DNA of 35,262 bases from Chitinophagales bacterium (GCA_947449695.1 CANFST010000030.1:1-35262), one strand, 5' to 3'; positions 24,493 to 32,140 are shown, numbered from the stretch's first letter. The notes: generated by a model from the letters alone, not told the origin. Program-made: numbers and translations.

Positions 24493-25323
24493 ATGGCAGA
24501 AAACAAATCAACAAGTGCAAGTGCACCACAAGCAAAAGAATCAAATGGATTAAGTTCAATCGCAATGATTGTAATTCCAGCAGCATTAGTTATTTCATTT
24601 ATTATCTGGAAATTTGTAATGGGTAATGGTGCTAATTTTGAAGGTGGTACTAATGAAGGCAAACCATTAAATGGCAACATTTTAGGTATAGTTTACAAAG
24701 GCGGTTTTATCGTGCCAATTTTGATTACATTATTAATGACTGTAATCACTTTTACTATTGAAAGAATTTTGACAATTGCTAAAGCAAAAGGAAGTGGCAG
24801 CATTCATTCATTTGTTCGTGGTATCAAAATGCAATTGGAAAGTGGCAATTTAGCTGCTGCAAAAGCTTCTTGCGATAAGCAAAAGGGTTCAGTAGCAAAT
24901 GTGGTAAAAGCCGCTTTGAATGTTTATGGCGAAATGGAAAGCAATACAGTATTGAGCCGTGACCAAAAAGTGTTGGCTATTCAAAAAGAAGTAGAAGAAG
25001 CTACTTCATTAGAATTACCAATGTTGGAAAAGAATTTAACTATCATTGCTACCATCGCTTCTATAGCTACTTTGATGGGGTTGTTAGGAACAGTATTAGG
25101 GATGATTCGTTCATTTGCTGCCATGGCAAACGCTGGTGCACCTGATGCAACTGCGTTATCAACCGGTATCTCTGAAGCCTTGATTAACACAGCTTTGGGT
25201 ATTGGTACTTCAGCTATTTCAATCATTATGTACAACTATTTCACTTCATCAATTGATGATTTGAATTATGAAATTGAAGAAGTTGGTTTCACAATCACTC
25301 AAACATTTGCTTCTAAACACTAA
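24493..25323 (+). CDS. exbB: ExbB/TolQ/MotA-type proton channel protein
   Basis: A 276-residue inner-membrane protein, the channel-forming half of the Ton energy motor. Hydrophobic segments lie at about 22-43 (SIAMIVIPAALVISFIIWKF), 71-92, 181-206 and 228-250. The third carries the MotA/TolQ/ExbB signature (TIASIATLMGLLGTVLGMIR, then SF) and the fourth ALINTALGIGTSAISIIMYN. The extra N-terminal helix is usual in Bacteroidota homologues. It works with the two ExbD proteins and TonB encoded next in the same direction. A 97-bp spacer with simple GAATAG/CAATAG-like iterations separates it from the first exbD. Confidence 0.92.
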   Translation: MAENKSTSASAPQAKESNGLSSIAMIVIPAALVISFIIWKFVMGNGANFEGGTNEGKPLNGNILGIVYKGGFIVPILITLLMTVITFTIERILTIAKAKGSGSIHSFVRGIKMQLESGNLAAAKASCDKQKGSVANVVKAALNVYGEMESNTVLSRDQKVLAIQKEVEEATSLELPMLEKNLTIIATIASIATLMGLLGTVLGMIRSFAAMANAGAPDATALSTGISEALINTALGIGTSAISIIMYNYFTSSIDDLNYEIEEVGFTITQTFASKH

Positions 25324-25420
25324 TTGTGAATAGTCAATAGTGAATGATGAATTTTTATGGAAAATAAAAATCATTGCATCTCTATTAACGATTAACTCAT
25401 AACAATTAACGAATCAACTA

Positions 25421-26062
25421 ATGGGAAAAATAAAAATCAAACGTAAAAGTACAACGCTCGACATGACGGCGATGTGCGACGTGGCGTTTCTGCTGCTTAC
25501 GTTTTTCATGTTGACTACAAAATTTCGTCCTCCAGAGCCTTTGCAGGTAGACATTCCTTCATCCATCGTTTCACAAGCTGTTCCATCGAAAGATTTAGCT
25601 GTAATTGAAATTGGTGGTGATGGTCGTGTGTTCTTAGATATGGACCAACAATCTATCAATGGCGAAGCTGTTCGTGCAGCCGCATTAGATTTGATGGGGA
25701 AAAAGTACAAAGTTACTTTTACACCTGAAGAAAAATCTCTATTCAATGGCATAGGACCTTTTGGAGCACCAATGAGTAATTTGAAAGAATTATTGAGTAC
25801 ACCAAGTGACCAACGCGATGCTTATGCAGCCAAGCTACCAGGTGTTGTAACCGACACTACAGAAGAATGGCGCAAATGCGAATTGTTCGATTGGATAATT
25901 ACTTTACGCCGCATTAATCCGAACTTGAAAGTAGCGATTAAAGGCGATGTAAATTCAAAGTATCCAATAGTAAAAAATGTGATTGATATTTTACAAAAAC
26001 AAAATGTTAATCAATTCAGTATTGTAACTAATTTAGAAGCGAACCCTTTAGCAAAAAAATAA
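25421..26062 (+). CDS. exbD: ExbD/TolR family protein, first copy
   Basis: A 213-residue ExbD. Its single membrane helix (about 17-34, MTAMCDVAFLLLTFFMLTTK) holds the proton-carrying Asp20. The periplasmic part is longer than in classical ExbD (about 140 residues) owing to an insertion around residues 95-150 (PFGAPMSNLKELLSTPSDQR). It ends in the usual ExbD fold with NLKVAIKGDVNSKYPIVKNV. Paired with a second, shorter ExbD 3 nt downstream; two different ExbDs per operon is the normal Bacteroidota layout, and they probably form a heterodimer in the ExbB ring. Confidence 0.92.
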   Translation: MGKIKIKRKSTTLDMTAMCDVAFLLLTFFMLTTKFRPPEPLQVDIPSSIVSQAVPSKDLAVIEIGGDGRVFLDMDQQSINGEAVRAAALDLMGKKYKVTFTPEEKSLFNGIGPFGAPMSNLKELLSTPSDQRDAYAAKLPGVVTDTTEEWRKCELFDWIITLRRINPNLKVAIKGDVNSKYPIVKNVIDILQKQNVNQFSIVTNLEANPLAKK

Positions 26063-26065
26063 ATT

Positions 26066-26599
26066 ATGGCAGAAATACAAACGGGTGGGAAGAAAAGTAG
26101 CCCACGAGTAGATATGACTCCAATGGTTGATTTGGGTTTTTTGTTAGTAACTTTTTTTATGGTTACTACCACCTTTAGCAAACCCAATGTAATGCCATTG
26201 GCAATGCCTGATAAAACACAAAAGAAAGAAGACAATCAGGCAGTAAAAGAATCGCAGGCTATGACGGTGATTTTAGCAGAAAATAATCGCGTTATTTATT
26301 ACACAGGTTTAGGTACTGATCCTTCAAAGACTGAAGTGAAAGTGGCTTATTACAATGATGGTGCAAAAGGCATTCGTAAGGCTTTATTAGCAAGGAAAGA
26401 CGAAGTAGCAGTGGCTCCAACACTTACTGCTGACCAACGCAAAAATATGATTGTGTTGATTAAGCCCGATGCAAAATGTCGTTATAAAAATGTAGTAGAT
26501 ATTTTAGATGAAATGAAAATCTGCGACATTAAAACTTATGCCATTGTGAATTTGACAGATGCTGAAAAAGAAATGGTAGCGAATACAAAAGCAGAATAA
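26066..26599 (+). CDS. exbD: ExbD/TolR family protein, second copy
   Basis: A 177-residue ExbD with one membrane helix (about 18-36, MTPMVDLGFLLVTFFMVTTT) carrying Asp22 as the proton relay. The periplasmic domain includes MTVILAENNRVIYYTG and a C-terminal IVLIKPDAKCRYKNVVDILD. It begins 3 nt after the first exbD stop, implying translational coupling, and is followed by tonB after 44 nt. It is more compact than the first copy and keeps all the ExbD landmarks. Confidence 0.92.
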   Translation: MAEIQTGGKKSSPRVDMTPMVDLGFLLVTFFMVTTTFSKPNVMPLAMPDKTQKKEDNQAVKESQAMTVILAENNRVIYYTGLGTDPSKTEVKVAYYNDGAKGIRKALLARKDEVAVAPTLTADQRKNMIVLIKPDAKCRYKNVVDILDEMKICDIKTYAIVNLTDAEKEMVANTKAE

Positions 26600-26643
26600 A
26601 GAATTTTTGAATTGATTTTTCAAACAAAAAATTTGTAAAAAAA

Positions 26644-27447
26644 ATGGAATTAAACAAAATACAAACAGCAACTTGGGATGAGTTGGTCTTTGAAGGACGC
26701 AACAAATCCTATGGTGCTTTTTTCCTCAGGCAGATTTACAACAAGCACGTTATTCGTGGTGGAATTATTTCACTATTAATATTTGTTGTAGGTATGGGTG
26801 GGCCAGTATTGTGGAAAATTATCAGCCCATCATTAGAAACCCCTAAACCAAAAATGGTGGTAATGGAAATGAAAGATTTAAAACCACCACCACCACCTGA
26901 TAAAACACCACCACCACCACCACCACCACCACCGCCACCAGTGAAATCGACTATTCGATTTGTACCACCAGTGATTAAAAAAGACGAAGAGGTGCATGAA
27001 GACCCACCCAAACAAGAAGAAATGGTGAAAGTGCAAGTGAGCGACAAAACGGAAAAAGGAACCGATAATGGCGTAGATAAAATTGAAGTTGATCCAAATG
27101 CAGGAAAAGAAACTGGTCCTGAAGAACCAAGAGTATTTACTTTCGTTCAGCAAATGCCAGCCTTTCCTGGAGGAGATGAAGCTTTTCGTAGCTTCGTAGC
27201 CGATAACTATGTTTATCCGCCCAGAGCAAAAGAAAATCAAACAGAAGGCAGAGTTATTATTCAATTTGTGGTAGATGAAACAGGAGATGTTGGAGAATTT
27301 AAAATACTTCGTGATATCGGCGATGGATGTGCAGATGCTGCTATAGCCGCGATAAAAAAATCTTCTAAAAAGTGGGCGCCCGGTAAACAAAATGGAAAAT
27401 CAGTTAAGGTTTATTATACATTTCCATTTGAGTTATCATTACAATAA
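26644..27447 (+). CDS. tonB: TonB family energy transducer
   Basis: A 267-residue TonB. It has the Bacteroidota-type cytoplasmic start (WDELVFEGRNKSYGAFFLRQ), a membrane helix at about 38-60, a proline spacer (five Pro at 81-85, eleven at 89-99) that spans the periplasm, an acidic/lysine linker, and the TonB_C domain (about 180-267: YPPRAKENQTEGRVIIQFVV, then DGCADAAIAAIKKSSKKWAP). It transmits the ExbBD motor force to outer-membrane TonB-dependent receptors. The proline tract is encoded by an almost pure CCA repeat. The last gene of the operon, ending in a strong terminator. Confidence 0.95.
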   Translation: MELNKIQTATWDELVFEGRNKSYGAFFLRQIYNKHVIRGGIISLLIFVVGMGGPVLWKIISPSLETPKPKMVVMEMKDLKPPPPPDKTPPPPPPPPPPPVKSTIRFVPPVIKKDEEVHEDPPKQEEMVKVQVSDKTEKGTDNGVDKIEVDPNAGKETGPEEPRVFTFVQQMPAFPGGDEAFRSFVADNYVYPPRAKENQTEGRVIIQFVVDETGDVGEFKILRDIGDGCADAAIAAIKKSSKKWAPGKQNGKSVKVYYTFPFELSLQ

Positions 27448-27464
27448 TATTATCTAAAAACTTT

Positions 27465-27497
27465 AAAAAAGCTGCAACAATACATTGCAGCTTTTTT
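27465..27497 (+). terminator. Intrinsic terminator of the Ton operon
   Basis: A perfect 13-bp stem (AAAAAAGCTGCAA / TTGCAGCTTTTTT) with a 7-nt loop, starting 17 nt after the tonB stop. The A-rich left arm also allows function in the opposite direction. Confidence 0.92.
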
Positions 27498-27531
27498 ATT
27501 TTTACAACATTTCCTTATCTCAATTGATTGC

Positions 27532-29049
27532 ATGTTTTGCTTTTTCAAATTTTTAGGTTTTATTTTATTATTCCAATTACCCTTCGTTGTTTTTTCACAA
27601 GACAAAACTGTTGAGATTTTAAACTCTAACGAAATGCAGTTTGTTCGCCACCCAGAAGGCGATATGAAAAAATTAACGGGTAATGTTATTTTAAAACAAG
27701 GCGATGTGGTGATGTGGTGCGACAGTGCTTTTTTTAAAGATTGGAGCAATGGAGTTGATGCTTATGGTAATGTGAAAGTTAAACAAGGTGACAGCATTAC
27801 TTTATACTGCCGTGAGTTGAATTACTTTGGCAATGAAAAAAAACTAATCGCCAAACAAAAAGTGCGGTTAGAAAAAGCAAAAAGCACTTTGCTTTCTGAA
27901 AGAATTGATTACGATTTAAAAACGAAAACAGGTTGGTATTTAGATGGAGGTAAATTATTAAATGACAGCACTTTGCTAATTAGTAAAATTGGTTATTACC
28001 ATGCAGGTAATGGTGATGCGTATTTTAAAGAAAAAGTAAAACTCACCAATCCTCATTATTCATTAATGGCTGATTCATTTATGTATAATGTAAACACCCG
28101 AACAAATTTTTTTACTGGTGCAACACACATTACTACTGACTCAACAAAAGTGTATTGCGAAGGAGGTTATTATGCTTTATCAACTGGCGAAAGTAGATTT
28201 ATAAATCATGCTCACATCATTTCAAAAACACAAGATGTAAAAGCTGATAGAATTGATTTTAACTCAAAAACCAGTTTGGGAGCAGCATTTGGCGATGTCA
28301 ATTTTTTCGATTCGCTGCAACGAATCAGAATTTTAGCTGGTGAAGCACATTTTAATCAATACACAAATTTTTTAAAAACTTTTCAAAATCCAATTCTTCA
28401 AACACTATTAGATAAAGATACTTTGTACATCAATGCCGATACTTTAACTTCATTTGTACAAATAGATTCCATCAAAAAAATGGACACAGTAAAGCATCGT
28501 TTGTTATTGGCTTATTATCATGTACGTATGTATAGTCGGAAGTTTCAGGCGGTTTGCGATTCCACTACTTATAATTTTTCTGATTCTGCTTTTCACCTTT
28601 TTTATCAACCCATTTTATGGGTTGATAGTAATCAATTAAGCGGTGATACTATTTTTATTTATACCAAACGAAATAAAATTGAGCATTTAACCATGATGCA
28701 AAAAGCAATGATTGTTGAACGTTTGCATCCAAAATTGTTTAATCAGGTAGCTGGAAGAAATATCATTGGTTATTTTAAAGAAAATGAATTGCACGAAATG
28801 TTGGTGGAAGGAAACGCTGAATCAGTTTACTTTTCAACTGATTCTAAAAAAGCATTTACTGGTGTAAATAAAAGTAATGCTGGGCGTATGCGCTTTGAAT
28901 TTAAAGAAGGAAAAATGGATAAAATTTATTTCTACGAACAACCTGATGCAACATTTTATCCGATGCGACATCTTAATTTCAAACAATTAAATTTAAAGAA
29001 TTTTAAATGGTGCGGTGGCTTACGACCGATGTTTTCAATGTTTAAATAG
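27532..29049 (+). CDS. OstA/LptA-like exported protein
   Basis: A 505-residue exported protein: signal peptide about 1-22 (LGFILLFQLPFVVFS), then repeated OstA/LptA-type beta-jellyroll segments such as LTGNVILKQGDVVMWCDSAF, VDAYGNVKVKQGDSITLYCR, and later GWYLDGGKLLNDSTLLISKI. OstA_N domains occur in LptA and LptD, which ferry lipopolysaccharide to the outer membrane. This longer soluble form is widespread in Bacteroidota and is thought to serve envelope transport, but its exact role is not established. It overlaps the convergent kinase gene by 8 bp, so no terminator fits between them. Confidence 0.85.
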   Translation: MFCFFKFLGFILLFQLPFVVFSQDKTVEILNSNEMQFVRHPEGDMKKLTGNVILKQGDVVMWCDSAFFKDWSNGVDAYGNVKVKQGDSITLYCRELNYFGNEKKLIAKQKVRLEKAKSTLLSERIDYDLKTKTGWYLDGGKLLNDSTLLISKIGYYHAGNGDAYFKEKVKLTNPHYSLMADSFMYNVNTRTNFFTGATHITTDSTKVYCEGGYYALSTGESRFINHAHIISKTQDVKADRIDFNSKTSLGAAFGDVNFFDSLQRIRILAGEAHFNQYTNFLKTFQNPILQTLLDKDTLYINADTLTSFVQIDSIKKMDTVKHRLLLAYYHVRMYSRKFQAVCDSTTYNFSDSAFHLFYQPILWVDSNQLSGDTIFIYTKRNKIEHLTMMQKAMIVERLHPKLFNQVAGRNIIGYFKENELHEMLVEGNAESVYFSTDSKKAFTGVNKSNAGRMRFEFKEGKMDKIYFYEQPDATFYPMRHLNFKQLNLKNFKWCGGLRPMFSMFK

Positions 29050-31279
29050 TCTGTGATTTAATCACACCCACATCAAACAACATTTGAAATAGTTCTTCTT
29101 TGCTGAATGGTTTTGGCAAGAAATATTTCATACCAGCTTCTTTGCATCTTTTTCGTTCATCATCTGTAACACCTGCTGTAAAGGCTACTATAGGCATTTC
29201 CTTATGTTCACCACCTTCTCTGACTTTTTCAGCTACTTCAGTTCCCTCCATATCAGGCATTTTCACATCGCACAAAAACACATCATACTTAAATCTGGAA
29301 AGCATACTCAATGCAGCTTTGCCATTATCAACTGCTTCCACAATAGCGTTGAAATAATGTTTCTGCATCAATTTTTTTACAATCAATTGATTGAATGGAT
29401 TATCATCTGCTACTAACATGCGAAATGTTTCGTAAAAAACTTCTTGTTTTGGTGCAACTAATTTTTGTTGCTCTGCCAATTGTTGTTCGTCAATTATTAA
29501 ATAAGGAATAACGAAGGTGAAAATACTGCCGCCAGCTGGATTTGCAGTTACTACCATCGTTCCATCCTGTAACTCGACCAATTGTTTACTGATTGCTAAG
29601 CCCAAACCAGTGCCACCAAAAAACTTAGAAGTTTCTGCACTAGCTTGTTTAAATCTTTCAAAAATTCTGTCCAATCTATCATTGTCAATTCCAATTCCAG
29701 TGTCCACCACCTGAAATTGAATATTCACTTTTCCATCTAAAGTATCCAATGGTTTTACATTGATAGTTACGCCACCTTTTGCGGTAAACTTCATGGCATT
29801 ACCTGTGAGGTTGATAAGTATTTGTCCTAATCGGAATGAATCTCCTAATAGGTTTCTTGGCGTATCTTCAGCAATGTTTAAATTGATTTCAAGATTTTTT
29901 TGTTTGGCTTGTAACACAAACATTTGATGAACTTTCTTCGCTTCACGTTCAACATTAAATGGTTCACTTTTAAATTCAATTTTACCAGCTTCAATTTTGC
30001 TGAAATCTAAAATCTCATTTAAAATGTGAATTAAATTTTCAGCAGATTGTTTTATTGCTGAAACACTTGCTCGGTCTTCTTCATTTAAACTTGGTGAATC
30101 AATCAGCAAATTTGAAAAGCCTAATACAGCATTCATTGGCGTACGAATTTCATGGCTCATATTGCTCAAGAAATTCGATTTAGAAACTGATGCTTGTTCA
30201 GCTAATTCCTTCTCACGTGTGATTTGGTGAATTTGATTAGAGATTTGTAATTGTTGAATCTTACGAACGTTTTCATCATTCAACCATTTTTCCTTCATCT
30301 CCTTGTGTTCGATTGACTTTTTATAAGCCATTTCGAAATTGCCCATTTGGCTGTATATCTCCGAATACAAATGCAATATTTCAATTTCTTCTTCGTGCAA
30401 TTCGAGCTTAGCACTAATATCCATTGCATATTTTAACTGATCTAATGCTCTATCAAATTGTTTCAACTCAGCATACAATTGAGCAAACCCTTTGTAATTA
30501 AACACTCGGGCCACTTTCATGTCGTTTTCAACTGAAATGGTCATGCTTTTATGAAAACTTTCTTCAGCAGTTTTCAAATCTTTTTCTTTCAAAGAAATTA
30601 AGCCCAAATAAAGTGAAGAGCGGCAGGCATTGATTTTATCGTTGATTTCTTCTGATACTTCAGCAGCTTCAGTAAAGTATTTTTTTGCTTCTTGCAAATT
30701 ATCCATGGTGAAAAAGCCCATCCCCAGATTGTTTGCCACCAAACAAACATTCACTTTGTTTTTTACCCGACGATAATATTCTTGAGCTTTTTTTAAATAA
30801 TCAATTCCTAAACTGTAATTTTTCGTACGCAAATAAATAATACCGATATTCATGATGATAGTGTACAAAGCCCTTTCATCATCGCCTTTTTCGTAGATTT
30901 GATAGGCATCAGTATAAAAAATTAACGACTTTTCTAAATCGCCAATTTGATTAAACAGCAAGCCCAAATTATTGAGGATATTGCCTTTGAGCTTATTATT
31001 GAGCGATTTATTAGCTGATGTTAAAGCACTTGAAAAACATCGGATGGCTACTTCATGATTCCCTAAAACTGTATTACATAAGGCTTTCAGGTTAAATCCT
31101 AATGCTTCGCCCTCTGCATAACCATATTGTTTTGATTCATTTAAGATGTATTCTGATAGCTCAATTCCTACCAAAGGTTCCTTATTCATTAAAGCATGAC
31201 CTTTTTCAAATAGGGAATTGATGCGTTCTTTCACGTCAATAATTTCACTCACAGAATGCACTATTTCCTTACTATTCAT
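29042..31279 (-). CDS. Soluble TPR hybrid histidine kinase/response regulator
   Basis: A 745-residue hybrid kinase with no membrane segment or signal peptide. Residues about 20-330 form a helical TPR array of roughly seven repeats (NILNNLGLLFNQIGDLEKSL, IIMNIGIIYLRTKNYSLGID, CLVANNLGMGFFTMDNLQEA). A short coiled coil (335-365) leads to HisKA with phospho-acceptor His376 (SNMSHEIRTPMNAVLGFSN). The HATPase domain follows (Asn490/Asn494, DTGIGI, GGTGLGL), then a receiver domain with Asp671 (CDVKMPD), Asp625/626, Thr701 and Lys723. No output domain, so phosphate must pass to another protein or act through protein contacts. It is divergent from three small peptide genes, with 167 bp between starts; TPRs can bind peptides, so a sensor role for them is possible but unproven. 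Confidence 0.93.
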   Translation of the reverse strand: MNSKEIVHSVSEIIDVKERINSLFEKGHALMNKEPLVGIELSEYILNESKQYGYAEGEALGFNLKALCNTVLGNHEVAIRCFSSALTSANKSLNNKLKGNILNNLGLLFNQIGDLEKSLIFYTDAYQIYEKGDDERALYTIIMNIGIIYLRTKNYSLGIDYLKKAQEYYRRVKNKVNVCLVANNLGMGFFTMDNLQEAKKYFTEAAEVSEEINDKINACRSSLYLGLISLKEKDLKTAEESFHKSMTISVENDMKVARVFNYKGFAQLYAELKQFDRALDQLKYAMDISAKLELHEEEIEILHLYSEIYSQMGNFEMAYKKSIEHKEMKEKWLNDENVRKIQQLQISNQIHQITREKELAEQASVSKSNFLSNMSHEIRTPMNAVLGFSNLLIDSPSLNEEDRASVSAIKQSAENLIHILNEILDFSKIEAGKIEFKSEPFNVEREAKKVHQMFVLQAKQKNLEINLNIAEDTPRNLLGDSFRLGQILINLTGNAMKFTAKGGVTINVKPLDTLDGKVNIQFQVVDTGIGIDNDRLDRIFERFKQASAETSKFFGGTGLGLAISKQLVELQDGTMVVTANPAGGSIFTFVIPYLIIDEQQLAEQQKLVAPKQEVFYETFRMLVADDNPFNQLIVKKLMQKHYFNAIVEAVDNGKAALSMLSRFKYDVFLCDVKMPDMEGTEVAEKVREGGEHKEMPIVAFTAGVTDDERKRCKEAGMKYFLPKPFSKEELFQMLFDVGVIKSQTI

Positions 31280-31367
31280 CAGCTTTTCTAAGCGTTTTTA
31301 CTTAATTTTTTACGAGATACTCCGTAGAAAATGTGGATAAAATGTTAATAAAATAAACTAAAAAAGC

Positions 31368-31399
31368 TTGCAGTCACACTTTTTCCACACATATCTTTG
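31368..31399 (+). promoter_or_regulatory. Promoter of the small-peptide gene array
   Basis: TTG (31368-31370), 21 nt, then TATCTTTG (31392-31399), a full match to the Bacteroidota -33/-7 pattern. Initiation near 31405 gives a leader of about 42 nt before the first peptide. No comparable box precedes peptides 2 or 3, so they probably share this promoter. Confidence 0.7.
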
Positions 31400-31439
31400 A
31401 CCTGTTCAAAAAAATATTCAATAACTCCCAAAACAAAAA

Positions 31440-31625
31440 AACTCCCATGAAAAATTCATCAATCCAATTATTGGAGTTGATTAACATCAACGCCATGTCA
31501 ACAGTAAAAGGTGGAACTGCTACATTAGTTTCTACTAGATCTGTTGCAGGAGAATGGTGGGGCGCTGGTTCTTTATAAGAACTTTCGCTTCAGTAAAACT
31601 CCCAACACCTTCTTTACTATTCACC
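31440..31625 (+). repeat. Tandem duplication, unit 1 (peptide 1 and its 3' flank)
   Basis: It runs from AACTCCCATGAAAAA through peptide 1 into its 3' flank. It is matched by 31669-31861 at offsets of 229-236 bp. The last 39 nt of the unit (31587-31625, starting GCTTCAGTAAAACTCCC) are identical in both copies although non-coding. Confidence 0.85.
31447..31578 (+). CDS. Double-glycine leader peptide with GEWWGAGSL tail, copy 1
   Basis: A 43-codon gene. The leader MKNSSIQLLELININAMSTV-KGG (Gly22-Gly23) has the short amphipathic helix and terminal GG typical of peptides cut by C39-peptidase exporters. The 20-residue remainder ends TRSVAGEWWGAGSL. No cysteine is present, so thioether rings are impossible. 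The start codon is chosen because MKN plus the leader is shared with copies 2 and 3. A GTTCTT-TAT-AAGAAC palindrome overlaps the stop codon. No exporter or modifying enzyme lies in the window. Family unrecognised; candidate bacteriocin, signalling peptide or unmodified secreted peptide. Confidence 0.8.
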   Translation: MKNSSIQLLELININAMSTVKGGTATLVSTRSVAGEWWGAGSL

Positions 31626-31668
31626 TATTTTTTTAATCAGAACATTTTTTTTAAACAAACAAAATTCA

Positions 31669-31861
31669 AACTCCCATGAAAAATTTAACATCCATCCAAT
31701 TGTTAGAGTTGATTAACATCAACGCTATGTCAACTGTAAAAGGCGGTGCAGCAGTAGTTGCTTCATCTACTCGTTCAGTTGCAGGAGAATGGTGGGGCGC
31801 TGGTTCTTTATAAGAATCTTTTGCTTCAGTAAAACTCCCAACACCTTCTTTACTATTCACC
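31669..31861 (+). repeat. Tandem duplication, unit 2 (peptide 2 and its 3' flank)
   Basis: The counterpart of 31440-31625. It differs by a handful of substitutions, a two-codon length change in the variable part of the peptide, and a few changes just after the stop. The 39-nt flank at 31823-31861 is identical to 31587-31625. Confidence 0.85.
31676..31813 (+). CDS. Double-glycine leader peptide with GEWWGAGSL tail, copy 2
   Basis: A 45-codon gene, the near-duplicate of the preceding one. The leader is MKNLTSIQLLELININAMST followed by VKGG (Gly23-Gly24). The 21-residue remainder starts AAVVASS and ends TRSVAGEWWGAGSL, identical in its last 14 residues to copy 1. Differences from copy 1 cluster at the leader start and just after GG, while SIQLLELININAMSTVKGG is unchanged. 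It is in the same transcription unit, 97 bp below copy 1, with AACTCCC immediately before the ATG in both. Function unknown, as for copy 1. Confidence 0.8.
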   Translation: MKNLTSIQLLELININAMSTVKGGAAVVASSTRSVAGEWWGAGSL

Positions 31862-31890
31862 CTATTTTAAAAAATCAAAATTATCACATC

Positions 31891-32106
31891 ATGAAAAATT
31901 CAAACACTTTTCCTACACTCGAATTCATTAGTTCACAAGCAATGGCATCTGTAAAAGGCGGTGCAACTATTCAAGAAATTAATGATGCTTTTCAAAAAGG
32001 CTACATTACCGAAGATCAACGTTCAGCCATCTTTAATGACATCACAATGGGAACCTTAGACCCTCGTTCACTTACTGGTGAATGGTGGGGTGCTGGCTCT
32101 TTGTAA
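31891..32106 (+). CDS. Double-glycine leader peptide with GEWWGAGSL tail, longer divergent copy 3
   Basis: A 71-codon gene. The leader MKNSNTFPTLEFISSQAMAS followed by VKGG keeps the pattern but few residues of copies 1 and 2. After GG comes a 33-residue charged helical insert (TIQEINDAFQKGYITEDQRS, then AIFNDITMGTL) absent from the others. It ends PRSLTGEWWGAGSL. The tail is kept through synonymous changes (GGT/GGA, GGT/GGC, GGC/GGT, TTG/TTA), which indicates selection on the protein. The frame is open upstream to 31789, but the ATG at 31891 aligns with the MKN starts of the others. The last gene before the terminator. Function unknown. Confidence 0.8.
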   Translation: MKNSNTFPTLEFISSQAMASVKGGATIQEINDAFQKGYITEDQRSAIFNDITMGTLDPRSLTGEWWGAGSL

Positions 32107-32140
32107 TTTCATCCAAAAAAAATCAAGAACATTATTTATT

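Noticed and set aside
26736-27390. Minus-strand frames rich in Gly or Trp runs opposite tonB
   Set aside because: They are the antisense reading of the CCA repeat and the TonB coding sequence, with no independent start, domain or homology.
31332-31389. Perfect DnaA-box-like TGTGGATAA (31332-31340) and near match TTTTCCACA (31381-31389), suggesting an origin
   Set aside because: Only two sites, no dnaA/dnaN or cluster of boxes nearby, and the second overlaps the promoter spacer. Chance or local regulation is more likely than oriC.
31789-32106. A longer 105-codon frame for peptide 3
   Set aside because: The extra 34 codons read through the tail and flank of peptide 2 in another frame. The ATG at 31891 aligns with the MKN starts of the sister peptides.
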